64,000 bases of DNA from Rhizobium leguminosarum bv. viciae USDA 2370 (GCF_002008365.1 NZ_MRDL01000036.1:485676-549675), one strand, 5' to 3'; positions 1 through 9,953 are shown, numbered from the stretch's first letter. The notes: generated from the letters alone by a model not told the origin. Made by a program: numbers and translations.

Positions 1-183
1 GCGATCGTTTCGGCCCGGCGTTTTCGCCGGTTGCGGTTGGACGATCTCCAGCGGCTCGGCATTTCGATCAAGAAGGTCCAATCCTTCATCTCGGCGGAAG
101 GCTGGTCGCCGCGCCGATTGATCGAGCGCCCCGACCTTCGCGCCATGTTCGAACCGCAACCCGAACAATTGTCGTTGCTGTGA
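1..183 (+). CDS. Putative DNA modification/repair radical SAM protein, C-terminal end (partial)
   Basis: Frame 1 is open from the window edge to TGA at 181-183. The 60 residues seen contain a basic helix, the stretch DDLQRLGISIKKVQSFI, and the ending EPQPEQLSLL. This matches the C-terminal helix-hairpin-helix part of the radical SAM proteins annotated as putative DNA modification/repair protein, which are usually encoded directly upstream of UdgX. The radical SAM cysteine motif would lie outside the window. The stop overlaps the next start (TGATG), so the two genes are almost certainly cotranscribed and translationally coupled. Family assignment rests on this short tail plus the neighbour. 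Confidence 0.75.
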   Translation, partial: AIVSARRFRRLRLDDLQRLGISIKKVQSFISAEGWSPRRLIERPDLRAMFEPQPEQLSLL

Positions 184-1637
184 TGCGCCGGGTCGTGCTT
201 ACGGGACGCGGGGAGCTTGCCGAATGGCGCGACGCCGCGCGCGCTTTCGCGGCTGCGGGCATCCTGCCGGAAGAGATCGATTGGCGCGAAAAAGGTGCGG
301 AGGCGGACCTTGCGTTTCAACGCGACGCCATGCCGCCGGCGCCTATCATGGCACGCAAGCCGATGACGGTGCCGCCCGCCTTCATCGAGCTCGCGCAGAC
401 AGTTCTCTGCCATTCCGACCCGGCGCGCTTTTCCCTGCTTTACCGTCTGCTCTGGCGGCTGCAACTGGACCGGCAACTGCTTGAAGTGGCTTCCGACGAG
501 GACGTTGCCCGTGCCAGGCTGATGGCGAAAAACGTTCGACGCGACGCGCACAAGATGACGGCCTTCGTCCGCTTCAAGGAGGTTGGTGCGGTATCGGCTG
601 ACCGTCGAAAATTCCTCGCCTGGTTCGAACCGGATCACCATATCGTCAGGCGCACTGCCCCCTTCTTCCAACGGCGCTTCACCGACATGGACTGGCTGAT
701 CGTCACGCCCAAGGGATCGGCCGCCTGGGATGGCGAGCGGCTGACGATGAGCGACGAGCCGTGCGAAAAACCCAATCTCACCGATGCTGCCGATGAACTT
801 TGGCGCACCTACTACGCCAGCATTTTCAATCCGGCGCGATTGAAGCTGAAGGCGATGCAGGCGGAGATGCCGAAAAAATACTGGAAGAACCTGCCAGAAG
901 CCGATCTCATCCCTGGGCTAATCGCATCGGCGGAGAGCAAGGTGCGGGCCATGGCCGCACGAGAGGCGACCCAGTCGTTGCCTTTTCATGACCGGCTTCA
1001 GCAGGCGGCACGCAGCCTTCCCGCCGAACCTGAAGCACCGGCGGGCACGCTGGAAGCGCTGCGCGCGGAAGCTGCCGCCTGCACCCGTTGTCCGCTTCAT
1101 GCGAAGGCGACGCAAACCGTGTTCGGGGAGGGGCCGCGCGATGCCGAGGTGATGTTCGTCGGCGAGCAGCCGGGCGACCAGGAGGATATATCAGGGCGCC
1201 CCTTCGTCGGTCCCGCCGGCAGGCTCCTCGATCAAGTGATCACTGAAGCGGGCATCGACCGCTCATCGCTTTACGTCACCAATGCCGTCAAGCATTTCAA
1301 ATATGAGCCGCGTGGCAAGCGTCGCATCCATCAGAAGCCCAATATGGGCGAGGTAAAGCATTGCCGCTGGTGGCTCGATCTGGAGATGGCGCTGATCAAG
1401 CCGAAGCTGGTCGTCGCCATGGGCGCGACGGCGCTTGCGGCGCTGACCGATACGAAACAGCGGCTGCAGGATGTCAGGGGGAAAGCGATCGCGATCGACG
1501 AGAGGCGAACGCTCTTCGTGACGGTGCATCCATCCTATCTGCTGCGTATTCCCGACGAGCGGCTGAAAGCGGATGAACTGGCACGATTCCGCGAAGATAT
1601 GCTGACAATTCAGCGCCTTATGCTGGCAGCTGCATAA
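183..1637 (+). CDS. UdgX-family uracil-DNA binding protein with N-terminal DUF4130 domain
   Basis: The product has about 484 residues in two parts. Residues 1-270 resemble the DUF4130 'probable DNA metabolism' domain. Residues 290-485 form a family-4-like uracil-DNA glycosylase with CTRCPLH (Fe-S cysteines near 301 and 304), GEQPGDQED (motif A), EVKHCRWWL (third cysteine near 395) and HPSYLL. The KRRIH loop at 380-384 is diagnostic of UdgX. In characterised UdgX its histidine becomes covalently bonded to the abasic sugar after uracil excision. NAVKH replaces the NAVKC of ordinary family-4 enzymes, so that histidine may be an Fe-S ligand (inference). ATG 183 overlaps the upstream stop; GTG 180 is the alternative start. 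Confidence 0.9.
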   Translation: MRRVVLTGRGELAEWRDAARAFAAAGILPEEIDWREKGAEADLAFQRDAMPPAPIMARKPMTVPPAFIELAQTVLCHSDPARFSLLYRLLWRLQLDRQLLEVASDEDVARARLMAKNVRRDAHKMTAFVRFKEVGAVSADRRKFLAWFEPDHHIVRRTAPFFQRRFTDMDWLIVTPKGSAAWDGERLTMSDEPCEKPNLTDAADELWRTYYASIFNPARLKLKAMQAEMPKKYWKNLPEADLIPGLIASAESKVRAMAAREATQSLPFHDRLQQAARSLPAEPEAPAGTLEALRAEAAACTRCPLHAKATQTVFGEGPRDAEVMFVGEQPGDQEDISGRPFVGPAGRLLDQVITEAGIDRSSLYVTNAVKHFKYEPRGKRRIHQKPNMGEVKHCRWWLDLEMALIKPKLVVAMGATALAALTDTKQRLQDVRGKAIAIDERRTLFVTVHPSYLLRIPDERLKADELARFREDMLTIQRLMLAAA

Positions 1638-1680
1638 ACTGATTCCGAAGCCTCCGGCGACGCCGCAATGGCAAGGCTGG

Positions 1681-1705
1681 CGCCATCGCTCATCGAGCGA
1701 TGGCG
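1681..1705. terminator. Hairpin between convergent udgX-like gene and carB
   Basis: A perfect 11-bp inverted repeat (CGCCATCGCTC / GAGCGATGGCG) with a 3-nt loop lies in the 77-bp gap between two convergent genes. Neither side is followed by a T-run. It may act as a shared transcription barrier or a 3'-end stabiliser rather than a classic intrinsic terminator. Confidence 0.5.
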
Positions 1706-1714
1706 TTCAATATC

Positions 1715-4700
1715 TCAGGCGAAATAGCTCTGCAGCGGCCGCACCTCGAGATTGCCGGCTTTTAGCGCCTTGATCGCCTGGGCGGCGGCCTCTGCGCCTG
1801 CCATCGTCGTGTAGTAGGGCACCTTCTGCATCAGCGTCGCACGGCGGAGCGACTTGGAGTCCGAGATCGCCTTGTTGCCATCGGTGGTGTTGATGACGAG
1901 CTGGACCTGGCGGTTGCGGATCGCGTCCTCGATGTGCGGACGGCCTTCGAGCACCTTGTTGATCTTGGTAGCTGTGATGCCGTTTTCGCCAAGGAAGCGG
2001 GCAGTGCCGCCGGTCGCCAGCACTTTGAAGCCCTGCTCGACGAGGATGCGGATCGCCGGCAGCACGCGCGGCTTGTCCGCGTCGCGGACGGAGACGAAGA
2101 CCGTCCCGTCGCGCGGCAGCTCGACGCCGGCGCCGAGCTGCGACTTGGCGAAGGCCAGCGCAAAATCGGTATCGAGGCCGATGACCTCACCCGTCGAGCG
2201 CATTTCCGGGCCGAGCAGTGTGTCGACGCCGGGGAAGCGGGCGAAGGGGAAGACGGCTTCCTTGACGGCGATGTGCTTCAGCTTGCGCGGATCGGGCTTT
2301 TGCCCATAGGCGGCAAAGGTCGCATCGAGTTTCTCGCCGGCCATGACGTGGGCGGCGATCTTGGCGATCGGCGCGCCAATGGTCTTTGCGACAAAGGGCA
2401 CGGTGCGCGAGGCGCGCGGATTGACTTCGAGAACGTAGACGGTGCCATCCTTGATGGCGAACTGGACGTTCATCAGGCCGCCGACATTGAGCGCCTTGGC
2501 CATGGCCTTGGCCTGGCGCTCCAGCTCGTCGAGCAGTTCGACCGACAGCGAGCGCGGCGGCAGCGAGCAGGCGCTGTCGCCGGAATGGATGCCGGCTTCC
2601 TCGATATGCTCCATGATGCCGGCGACATAGACATCGGTGCCGTCGGAGAGGCAGTCGACATCGACTTCGATGGCGTTGCTGAGATAGCTGTCGAAGAGCA
2701 GCGGGTTCTTGCCGAGCAGGGTGTTGATCTGGCCGGTCTTGTCGTTGGGATAGCGCTGCTTGATATCCTCAGGCACGAGTTCAGGCACGGTATCGAGCAG
2801 GTAGCTCTGCAACTGGCCTTCCGAATGCAGGATCTGCATGGCGCGGCCGCCGAGCACGTAAGAGGGACGTACGACCAGCGGGAAGCCGATTTCGGTGGCA
2901 ACCATGCGGGCCTGCTCGACCGAATAGGCGATGCCGTTGTTCGGCTGATTGAGGTCGAGCTTCATCAGGAGCTTTTGGAAGCGGTCGCGGTCCTCGGCAA
3001 GGTCGATCATGTCAGGCGCGGTGCCGAGGATCGGGATGCCGTTCTTTTCGAGGGCCTCGGCGAGCTTCAGCGGCGTCTGGCCGCCGAACTGGACGATGAC
3101 GCCGACGACCTCGCCCTTTTCCTGTTCTGCCCGCAGGATCTCGATCACGTCCTCGGCTGTCAGCGGCTCGAAATAGAGGCGGTCCGACGTATCGTAGTCG
3201 GTCGAGACGGTTTCCGGGTTGCAGTTGATCATGATCGCCTCATAACCCGCATCCTTCAGCGCGAAGGCGGCGTGGCAGCAGCAATAGTCGAACTCGATGC
3301 CCTGGCCGATACGGTTCGGACCACCGCCGAGGATGACGACCTTCTTGCGGTCGGAGACTTCAGCTTCGGAGCGGGCGGCGCCGACGAAAGGCGTCTCATA
3401 GGTGGAGTACATATAGGCCGTCGGCGAGGCGAATTCGGCCGCACAGGTGTCGATGCGCTTGAAGACAGGGCGGACGTTCAGGCTATTGCGCAGCTCGGCC
3501 ACTTCCTTCGGGCGCTTGCCGGTTAGCGTCGCCAGGCGCGCGTCGGAAAAGCCCATAGCCTTCAACTTGCGCAGGTTAGCGGCATCATCAGGCAGGCCGT
3601 GCTCGCGGATCCGGGCCTCCATCTCGATGATCGCCTTCAGTTCAGCGATGAACCAGGGGTCGATCTTGCAGCCTTCGTGGACTTCGGCTTCGCTCATGCC
3701 CTGGCGCAGCGCCTGGGCGACCATGCGCAGGCGATCGGGCGTCGGCGTGCCGATTGCGGCGCGGATGGCGTTCTGGCTGGATTCGCCCTCTTCAAAGCCG
3801 GGGATCTCGATCTCGTCGAGGCCGGTCAGGCCGGTTTCCAAGCCACGCAGCGCCTTCTGCAGCGATTCGGCGAAGGTGCGGCCGATCGCCATGACTTCGC
3901 CGACCGATTTCATCGCGGTCGTCAGCACCGGCGAGGCGCCGGGGAATTTCTCGAAGGCGAAACGCGGGATCTTGGTGACGACGTAGTCGATCGACGGTTC
4001 GAAGGAGGCAGGCGTTGCGCCGCCGGTGATGTCGTTATCCAGTTCGTCCAGCGTATAGCCGATCGCGAGCTTGGCGGCGATCTTGGCGATCGGGAAGCCG
4101 GTGGCCTTCGAGGCGAGCGCCGACGAGCGCGAGACGCGCGGGTTCATTTCGATGACGACGAGACGGCCGTCCTTCGGATTGACGGCGAACTGGACGTTCG
4201 AGCCGCCGGTCTCGACCCCGATTTCGCGCAGCACCGCGATCGAGGCGTTGCGCATGATCTGGTATTCCTTGTCCGTCAGCGTCAGCGCCGGCGCGACGGT
4301 GATCGAATCGCCGGTGTGGACGCCCATCGGATCAATGTTCTCGATCGAGCAGATGATGATGCAGTTGTCCGCCTTGTCGCGGACGACCTCCATTTCATAT
4401 TCCTTCCAGCCGAGCACCGATTCCTCGACCAGCACTTCGGTGGTCGGCGAGGCGTCGAGGCCGCCGCCGACGATCTCGAAGAATTCCGAGCGATTGTAGG
4501 CGATGCCGCCGCCGGTGCCGCCGAGCGTGAAGGAGGGGCGGATGATGGCGGGCAGGCCGACATGGTCGATCGCCTGGGCGGCGATCGCCATGGCATGGCT
4601 CATGTAGCGCTGCTTGCGGTCGCTCTCGCCGAGGTTCCACTGATTTTCCAGCTCGTCCAGCGCCTTGTCGAGATCGGATCCGGAGAGGCTTTCGCGCAGC

Positions 4701-5203
4701 TTGTTGCGCTCGGCCTCGTGCGTCTTGCGGTCGAGGTCCTTGATGTCGGTGGCGTTCGCCAGCATCGAGCGCGGGGTTTCCAGCCCGATACGGGCCATCG
4801 CCTCGCGAAACAGCGCGCGGTCCTCGGCCATGTCGATGGCGGCGGGCTTGGCGCCGATCATCTCGACATTGTAACGGTCGAGCACGCCCATGCGCTTCAG
4901 CGAAAGCGCGGTGTTCAGCGCCGTCTGGCCGCCCATGGTCGGCAGCAGCGCATCCGGGCGCTCCTTGGCGATAATCTTGGCGACGACTTCGGGGGTAATC
5001 GGCTCGACATAGGTGGCGTCGGCAAGGCCCGGATCGGTCATGATCGTCGCCGGGTTGGAGTTGACGAGGATGACGCGGTAGCCTTCCTCCTTCAGTGCCT
5101 TGCAGGCCTGGGTGCCGGAATAGTCGAACTCACAAGCCTGGCCGATGACGATCGGTCCCGCGCCGATGATGAGGATCGATTTGATATCTTGGCGCTTCGG
5201 CAT
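1715..5203 (-). CDS. carB: Carbamoyl-phosphate synthase large subunit
   Basis: The 1162-residue protein has the usual length for rhizobial CarB. It makes carbamoyl phosphate from glutamine-derived ammonia, bicarbonate and two ATP, feeding pyrimidine and arginine synthesis. The two homologous halves are plain: the first begins SILIIGAGPIVIGQACEFDY, the second KKVVILGGGPNRIGQGIEFD, and each carries an ATP-grasp domain (RPSFTLGGTGGGIAYN and RPSYVLGGRAMQI). The last ~140 residues form the MGS-like allosteric domain (VLATGGTARFL). The start MPKRQDIKSILI is standard. carA lies 11.4 kb away on the same strand, so the two subunits are not cotranscribed here. Confidence 0.98.
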   Translation of the reverse strand: MPKRQDIKSILIIGAGPIVIGQACEFDYSGTQACKALKEEGYRVILVNSNPATIMTDPGLADATYVEPITPEVVAKIIAKERPDALLPTMGGQTALNTALSLKRMGVLDRYNVEMIGAKPAAIDMAEDRALFREAMARIGLETPRSMLANATDIKDLDRKTHEAERNKLRESLSGSDLDKALDELENQWNLGESDRKQRYMSHAMAIAAQAIDHVGLPAIIRPSFTLGGTGGGIAYNRSEFFEIVGGGLDASPTTEVLVEESVLGWKEYEMEVVRDKADNCIIICSIENIDPMGVHTGDSITVAPALTLTDKEYQIMRNASIAVLREIGVETGGSNVQFAVNPKDGRLVVIEMNPRVSRSSALASKATGFPIAKIAAKLAIGYTLDELDNDITGGATPASFEPSIDYVVTKIPRFAFEKFPGASPVLTTAMKSVGEVMAIGRTFAESLQKALRGLETGLTGLDEIEIPGFEEGESSQNAIRAAIGTPTPDRLRMVAQALRQGMSEAEVHEGCKIDPWFIAELKAIIEMEARIREHGLPDDAANLRKLKAMGFSDARLATLTGKRPKEVAELRNSLNVRPVFKRIDTCAAEFASPTAYMYSTYETPFVGAARSEAEVSDRKKVVILGGGPNRIGQGIEFDYCCCHAAFALKDAGYEAIMINCNPETVSTDYDTSDRLYFEPLTAEDVIEILRAEQEKGEVVGVIVQFGGQTPLKLAEALEKNGIPILGTAPDMIDLAEDRDRFQKLLMKLDLNQPNNGIAYSVEQARMVATEIGFPLVVRPSYVLGGRAMQILHSEGQLQSYLLDTVPELVPEDIKQRYPNDKTGQINTLLGKNPLLFDSYLSNAIEVDVDCLSDGTDVYVAGIMEHIEEAGIHSGDSACSLPPRSLSVELLDELERQAKAMAKALNVGGLMNVQFAIKDGTVYVLEVNPRASRTVPFVAKTIGAPIAKIAAHVMAGEKLDATFAAYGQKPDPRKLKHIAVKEAVFPFARFPGVDTLLGPEMRSTGEVIGLDTDFALAFAKSQLGAGVELPRDGTVFVSVRDADKPRVLPAIRILVEQGFKVLATGGTARFLGENGITATKINKVLEGRPHIEDAIRNRQVQLVINTTDGNKAISDSKSLRRATLMQKVPYYTTMAGAEAAAQAIKALKAGNLEVRPLQSYFA

Positions 5204-5472
5204 GAGTGCTTCCGTTTTCTGGCTGCGCAGAAAGCCGGCCAGGGTGGGAGATCACCGGGTCGGGTCGCGCATGCTGGGTCTTTTCAGGCTAGAAGCGGCT
5301 TATAGGCAAATGTATTTGCAAACGGAACCCCATAAATCGCGGAATCGACAGGAATCCAACACGGCACGAAAGACTATTTCCCGTCAGGCACGACCACCAC
5401 CCGGATTTTGCCGCCACCCTGCTTCAGGAGGAGCGAAAGCGGGAGTCCCGTCAAGCGTTTGGCGCGTCTTCT

Positions 5473-6249
5473 TTACGTGAAGCGGCGGCGCACATCCTCG
5501 GCATAGCTGCGGCTGACCGGGATTTTCGTGCCGTCGCGGGTGAGGATCAGCAGCCTGCCATTGTCGCGTTTCAGGCTGTCGACATGGGCGTCGGCCACCC
5601 AGTGCGAGCGATGAACGCGAAGGCCCGGCGTTGCGGCGGTTTCCTTCAGCGCGTCGGCAAAACGCAAGAGCACCAGTTCGCGCCCGCGGCCGGTCACCAC
5701 CTCGGTATAGTGATCCTGGACAGAAAGGCGCAGCAGCGGGCCACGGTTCTCAGGCTTCAGCCGGTCGAGGATCGAGGTGCCGGGGCTGGTTTCGTGAGGT
5801 GCTGCGGCTTCGGCGATTTTCTGGCTCATCGCCATGTAGGTCAAAAGGCAGAAGAGGGCGCAGAGCGGCACCGCAAAAAGCGCGCGCTGCAGGCCGCTTT
5901 GCAGCGTGGTCGTTTCGCCAGTGAAGACATAGTCGACGAGGCCGATGGCAAAGCCGATCGGCAGGGCGGCGGCGAGTGAACCCGTCATCATGCGGGCGAA
6001 CATGGAAACGATCACCTCCCGCAGCAGTCTTTCGGCCGCGACCGCGCAGAGGATGGCGATCACCCAGGCAAGGGCATGCAGGCTCAGCCAATAGGCGAGG
6101 CGTTCGCCGAAGGCCATGCTTTGCATCGTGCCGTAGGGGCCGGTGAAGGCAAAGAGCAGGACGATCGCGGCAAAGGTTCCCCAGAAGCGCCGGGAGTGGA
6201 GAAAGACCTGCAATTCGCGAAGCGTGGATTGCAAGAAGGGGTGAATCAC
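5473..6249 (-). CDS. Membrane-anchored LytTR-family DNA-binding regulator
   Basis: In this 258-residue protein, residues ~20-150 contain about four hydrophobic segments (for example FWGTFAAIVLLFAFTG and AWVIAILCAVAAERLL). Residues ~160-258 form a LytTR domain (LLRLSVQDHYTEVVTGRGRE, LRVHRSHWVADAHVDSLKRD, DGTKIPVSRSYAEDVRRRF). The architecture suggests a one-component membrane regulator. The GTG start at 6249 is preceded by AGGAAAA at suitable spacing. It is divergent from the membrane gene at 6327, leaving 77 bp for both promoters, so that gene is a natural candidate target (inference). The signal sensed is unknown. Confidence 0.88.
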   Translation of the reverse strand: MIHPFLQSTLRELQVFLHSRRFWGTFAAIVLLFAFTGPYGTMQSMAFGERLAYWLSLHALAWVIAILCAVAAERLLREVIVSMFARMMTGSLAAALPIGFAIGLVDYVFTGETTTLQSGLQRALFAVPLCALFCLLTYMAMSQKIAEAAAPHETSPGTSILDRLKPENRGPLLRLSVQDHYTEVVTGRGRELVLLRFADALKETAATPGLRVHRSHWVADAHVDSLKRDNGRLLILTRDGTKIPVSRSYAEDVRRRFT

Positions 6250-6326
6250 GAAGTTTTCCTGCCGTTCGCGCGGTTCGGATTGAGGCAGATGAAGTCTTGG
6301 CGGAAAGAGCGATCGAATTCAACCGG

Positions 6327-6770
6327 ATGCCGCTCATGACCCTCGAACCGCTCTTCGATGCCCCGCTCGCCGTTCAGATCCATGTCGCCGCTGTTACGCC
6401 GGCGGCCCTTCTCGGCGCCTATATCCTGTTGCGCCCCAAGGGCACGCCGCTGCACCGGCTGCTCGGCAGGATCTGGATGGTGCTGATGATTGTAACGGCA
6501 ATATCAAGTTTCTTCATTCACCAAGTCGATCTCTTCTACGGGGTCAGCCCGATCCATATTTTGTCGATCGCAACATTGTTCGGCAGCTGGAATGCGATCG
6601 CGGCGGCCCGCCGCGGCGATATCCGTCTGCACAAACGCATCGTCGCCGGCCTTTATTTCGGCGGCATCGTCCTCGCCGGCCTGTTCACTTTCGTGCCTGG
6701 CCGGATCATGCACGCGGTCGTCTTCACCGGAGCGGAATGGCCGGCTGCCCTTGCTGCGGCGGTGATGTAA
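6327..6770 (+). CDS. Small four-helix membrane protein (DUF2306-like)
   Basis: The 147-residue protein has about four transmembrane helices (VAAVTPAALLGAYILLRPKG, IWMVLMIVTAISSFFI, the SPIHILSIATLFGSWNAI region and AGLYFGGIVLAGLFTFVPGR). The spacing and conserved LHRLLGRIW and HKRIVAGLYFGG motifs match DUF2306-type integral membrane proteins. ATG 6327 (MPLMTLEPLFD) fits better than the upstream TTG 6297. No biochemical role is established for the family. The gene is divergent from the LytTR regulator and probably under its control. Confidence 0.75.
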   Translation: MPLMTLEPLFDAPLAVQIHVAAVTPAALLGAYILLRPKGTPLHRLLGRIWMVLMIVTAISSFFIHQVDLFYGVSPIHILSIATLFGSWNAIAAARRGDIRLHKRIVAGLYFGGIVLAGLFTFVPGRIMHAVVFTGAEWPAALAAAVM

Positions 6771-7307
6771 CCCGCAAGAGCACATGGCACTAACCGGTAT
6801 TATCTGGGAATTACCGGGAATTCGCGGGACCGTCTGATCTGTAAGGGGTTTTGGGGGGAAGCGGCGGAAGCGAGCGGAGAGTTTGCGCGCGAGATCTCGG
6901 CACTAAACGGCGGCCAGCGGCTGACCGGCCCAAGCGTTCAAATCGCAAGCCATTGAAAACTAAGGGATGCGGTCAACGAAAGTGGGACGGAAATTCAATT
7001 GGCAGAAAATGCGGCCCCACTTATAGAAAACCCTTGAGATTCAAGCGACCCGAAGACGAGGCCTTGAAGCGCGGGCAAAAGACGACTAGGGCGCGCCGCT
7101 CTTTCGCTTCGTCAGGGCCCACGACCTTAGCTCACCAAGATAATGGCGGCTGAACTCGCGGCCGCTTGCCGAGCGGTCCGGTGTCATTTTTCACCCGCGC
7201 CTGTGACAATTTCTGAACACCCGCTAGTTCTTTTCGCGACTGGGTTGTAAATTGCGGTTGAATCCCGTTTAGAGTCAATCTCTAAGGGTATTTTGAGGGG
7301 CGATATA
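6771..7307. other. Intergenic region upstream of the autotransporter
   Basis: About 540 bases without a convincing gene. A 100-codon open frame at 6851-7153 is very rich in Arg and Lys, has no recognisable domain and no good ribosome site. The segment just before 7308 is comparatively AT-rich, as expected for a promoter, and contains the GAGGGG ribosome site at 7295-7300. Confidence 0.5.
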
Positions 7308-9953
7308 ATGCGGGCGGGTGTCTTATTTAACAGGAGAACTGCGGTAAGTGGCGCGGGAAGGCGTCGGTGGTCAGTTCGGCGACACCGGTACCTCTCGACT
7401 GTATCGGCGGCGGCGCTTGTGGTCCTATCCGCCGGGGCGGCTCAAACCGCTGACTGGCACGGACTGACAAGCAGCGACTGGACGGACGGGAGTAACTGGT
7501 CGGGAGGCACCGTTCCTGGTGCCGGTGCAACCGTCAACATCAGTACGCCGGGTGCACCGGGCAATACACCGGCAATCCTCGGTGTCACCGGCTCGGTCAG
7601 CGTCTCGGTGGGTACTATAAATGTCGGCCAGAGCGCTACTGTGCCTGGGACTTTGACGATCCAGAACGGCAGCCGTCTGACCAGCACGGGCAGCTCCCGG
7701 CTTGGGGTACCAGCCGGAAGCGCCGGGACCGTCACTGTCACCGGCCCTGGATCGCAATGGAACATACCAAGCGGAACTTTTTATGTCGGCTTTTTCGGCA
7801 TCGGCACGCTCAACGTTGAGAACGACGGACAAGTCACCACGGGGTCCAATACGGTGCTGGGTGGCAATGCCGTGTCGTCGGGCACACTCAACATCAGCGG
7901 CGGCGGTACGTTGCAGACGCTGTCCCTTCGGGGCGGCCCCGGCGGGAGCCAGGCCAATTTTGACAACGGAATTCTGCGCGCGGGGGCCAATAATGCCACC
8001 TTCATCAACAGTTTCAACGGTACTGAGCTCAATCTGCTCGCCGGCGGGCTGACGATTGACACCGCCGGCTTCGCGCTGGGCACCGACGCAGCGTCCGGGT
8101 TCACCGGCGTCGGCGGTCTGACCGTCACGGGTGGCGGTACTTTCAGCTTGCTGGCAAACAGCATTTACTCAGGCCAGACGCAGATCGACCTCGGCAGCAG
8201 CCTCGCCCTTTCCGGCGCCGGCGCCATCGCCAGTTCGAGCCGGGTTGTCGCCGACGGCACTTTTGACGTTTCCGCCTCTGCATCTCCTGCCATCCAGAGC
8301 CTGGCCGGCAGCGGCACCGTGGCGCTCGGAGCCCAAACCCTGACGATCACCAATGCCAACGACACGTTCGCGGGCGTCATCGGCGGCACGGGCGGACTGA
8401 CCGTCACTGGTGGCAGGCAGACGCTTTCGGGCGTCAACACCTATACCGGCGCGACGACGGTGAGCAGTGGCCGGCTTGCCGTCAACGGCTCGATCACCAG
8501 CCCGGTCACGACATCGGGAGCCGGCATTCTCGGCGGCACCGGCACGATCTTCGGCGATGTGATCAATGCCGGCACGATCGCGCCGGGCAATTCGATCGGC
8601 ACGCTGACGATCTCCGGCAACTATACGGGCAGCGGCGGCACGCTCGAAATCGAGAGCGTGCTCGGCGACGATACGTCATCGACCGACCGCCTCGTCGTCA
8701 CCGGCAACACGTCAGGCACAACCAATGTCAAAGTGATCAACCTCGGAGGCGGTGGCGCGCAAACCCTCGAAGGCATCAAGATCGTCGATGTCGGCGGCAC
8801 CTCGGCCGGCAGCTTCTCGCTGCTTGGTGATTATGTGTTCGAAGGGGATCAAGCCGTGGTCGCCGGGGCCTATGGCTATCGCCTTTACCAAGGTGGCACC
8901 AGTACCCCGGCTGACGGCGACTGGTATCTTCGCTCGGCCCTGCTCGATCCCTCCGGCGCCGAGATCGTGCCACTCTATGCGCCCGGTGTGCCGCTCTACG
9001 AAGCCTATGCCGGCGTGCTGCAGAGCCTCAATGAGTTCGGCACGCTGCGCCAGCGCACTGGCGGGCGCGAGGAAGACGACGGTCAATCGGCCGACGACGC
9101 CGGGAACGGGCCAACAAGGGCGATCTGGACGCGCATCGATGGAACGCATTCGCATTTTGAGCCGGAGACCTCGACGGCGGGCACCGAATACGATGTAAAT
9201 AGCTGGACGCTGCAGGCGGGCGTCGACGGAATGCTGCATGAAAGCGGAGCCGGCGCGCTGATCGGCGGCGTGAGCTTCCATGTCGATACCGCCTCGGCCG
9301 ACATTTCCTCGCGCTTCGGGAAGGGTGACATCGACACGACAGGCTACGGCTTCGACGGCACGTTGACCTGGTACGGCAATAGCGGCTTTTACGTGGATAC
9401 GCAGGCTGGCGTGACCTGGTACAGCAGCGATCTCAAATCCTCGACCCTTCGTACCACGCTTACCGACGGCAATGACGGCTTCGGCTATGGGTTCAGCGTC
9501 GAAGCCGGCCAGAAGATCGCGCTGACGAACCAGTGGTCGCTGACGCCGCAGGCGCAGCTTGCCTATTCCTCCGTGCGCTTCGACAGCTTCACCGATCAAT
9601 ATGGCGCCGATGTATCGCTCGACGACGGCGACAGCCTGACCGGCCGTCTTGGCATCTCGGCCGATTATGACGGCGACTGGAAGGATGCCTCCGGAAAGAT
9701 CAACCGCGTGAAGCTCTACGGCATCGCCAATCTCTATCATGACTTCCTCAACGGCTCGGATGTCGATGTCTCGGGGACCAGCCTCGTCAGCGAGAACCAG
9801 GCGCTCTGGGGCGGCCTTGGTGTGGGCGGCTCGCTCAGTTGGTCGGACGACCGCTATGCGCTCAACGGCGAAGCCTTTGCCCGCACGAGCCTCAAGGACT
9901 TTGGCGACAGCAACGCCATCGGGGCGAAGGTCGGGTTCAGCGTGAAATGGTAG
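7308..9953 (+). CDS. Autotransporter outer-membrane beta-barrel protein (type Va secretion)
   Basis: The product has about 881 residues. An unusually long basic N-region (RRTAVSGAGRRRWSVRRHRY) precedes a signal-peptide core ending near AGAAQTA. Residues ~50-570 are a Gly/Thr/Ser/Asn-rich beta-helical passenger with autotransporter-associated repeats such as GGTGGLTVTGG and LSGVNTYTGATTVSSGRL. An acidic linker (GREEDDGQSADDAGN) leads into a C-terminal barrel of ~270 residues ending GFSVKW, a typical terminal aromatic signature. ATG 7308 follows GAGGGG by seven bases; TTG 7293 is less likely. The passenger shows no obvious enzymatic motif, so adhesion or surface structure is the best guess. Confidence 0.93.
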   Translation: MRAGVLFNRRTAVSGAGRRRWSVRRHRYLSTVSAAALVVLSAGAAQTADWHGLTSSDWTDGSNWSGGTVPGAGATVNISTPGAPGNTPAILGVTGSVSVSVGTINVGQSATVPGTLTIQNGSRLTSTGSSRLGVPAGSAGTVTVTGPGSQWNIPSGTFYVGFFGIGTLNVENDGQVTTGSNTVLGGNAVSSGTLNISGGGTLQTLSLRGGPGGSQANFDNGILRAGANNATFINSFNGTELNLLAGGLTIDTAGFALGTDAASGFTGVGGLTVTGGGTFSLLANSIYSGQTQIDLGSSLALSGAGAIASSSRVVADGTFDVSASASPAIQSLAGSGTVALGAQTLTITNANDTFAGVIGGTGGLTVTGGRQTLSGVNTYTGATTVSSGRLAVNGSITSPVTTSGAGILGGTGTIFGDVINAGTIAPGNSIGTLTISGNYTGSGGTLEIESVLGDDTSSTDRLVVTGNTSGTTNVKVINLGGGGAQTLEGIKIVDVGGTSAGSFSLLGDYVFEGDQAVVAGAYGYRLYQGGTSTPADGDWYLRSALLDPSGAEIVPLYAPGVPLYEAYAGVLQSLNEFGTLRQRTGGREEDDGQSADDAGNGPTRAIWTRIDGTHSHFEPETSTAGTEYDVNSWTLQAGVDGMLHESGAGALIGGVSFHVDTASADISSRFGKGDIDTTGYGFDGTLTWYGNSGFYVDTQAGVTWYSSDLKSSTLRTTLTDGNDGFGYGFSVEAGQKIALTNQWSLTPQAQLAYSSVRFDSFTDQYGADVSLDDGDSLTGRLGISADYDGDWKDASGKINRVKLYGIANLYHDFLNGSDVDVSGTSLVSENQALWGGLGVGGSLSWSDDRYALNGEAFARTSLKDFGDSNAIGAKVGFSVKW

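Noticed and set aside
5204..5472. Riboswitch or attenuator before carB
   Set aside because: No convincing anti-terminator/terminator pair or leader peptide could be drawn in the 269-bp region.
6851..7153. 100-codon open frame before the autotransporter
   Set aside because: Very rich in Arg/Lys/Gly, no recognisable domain and no good ribosome site.
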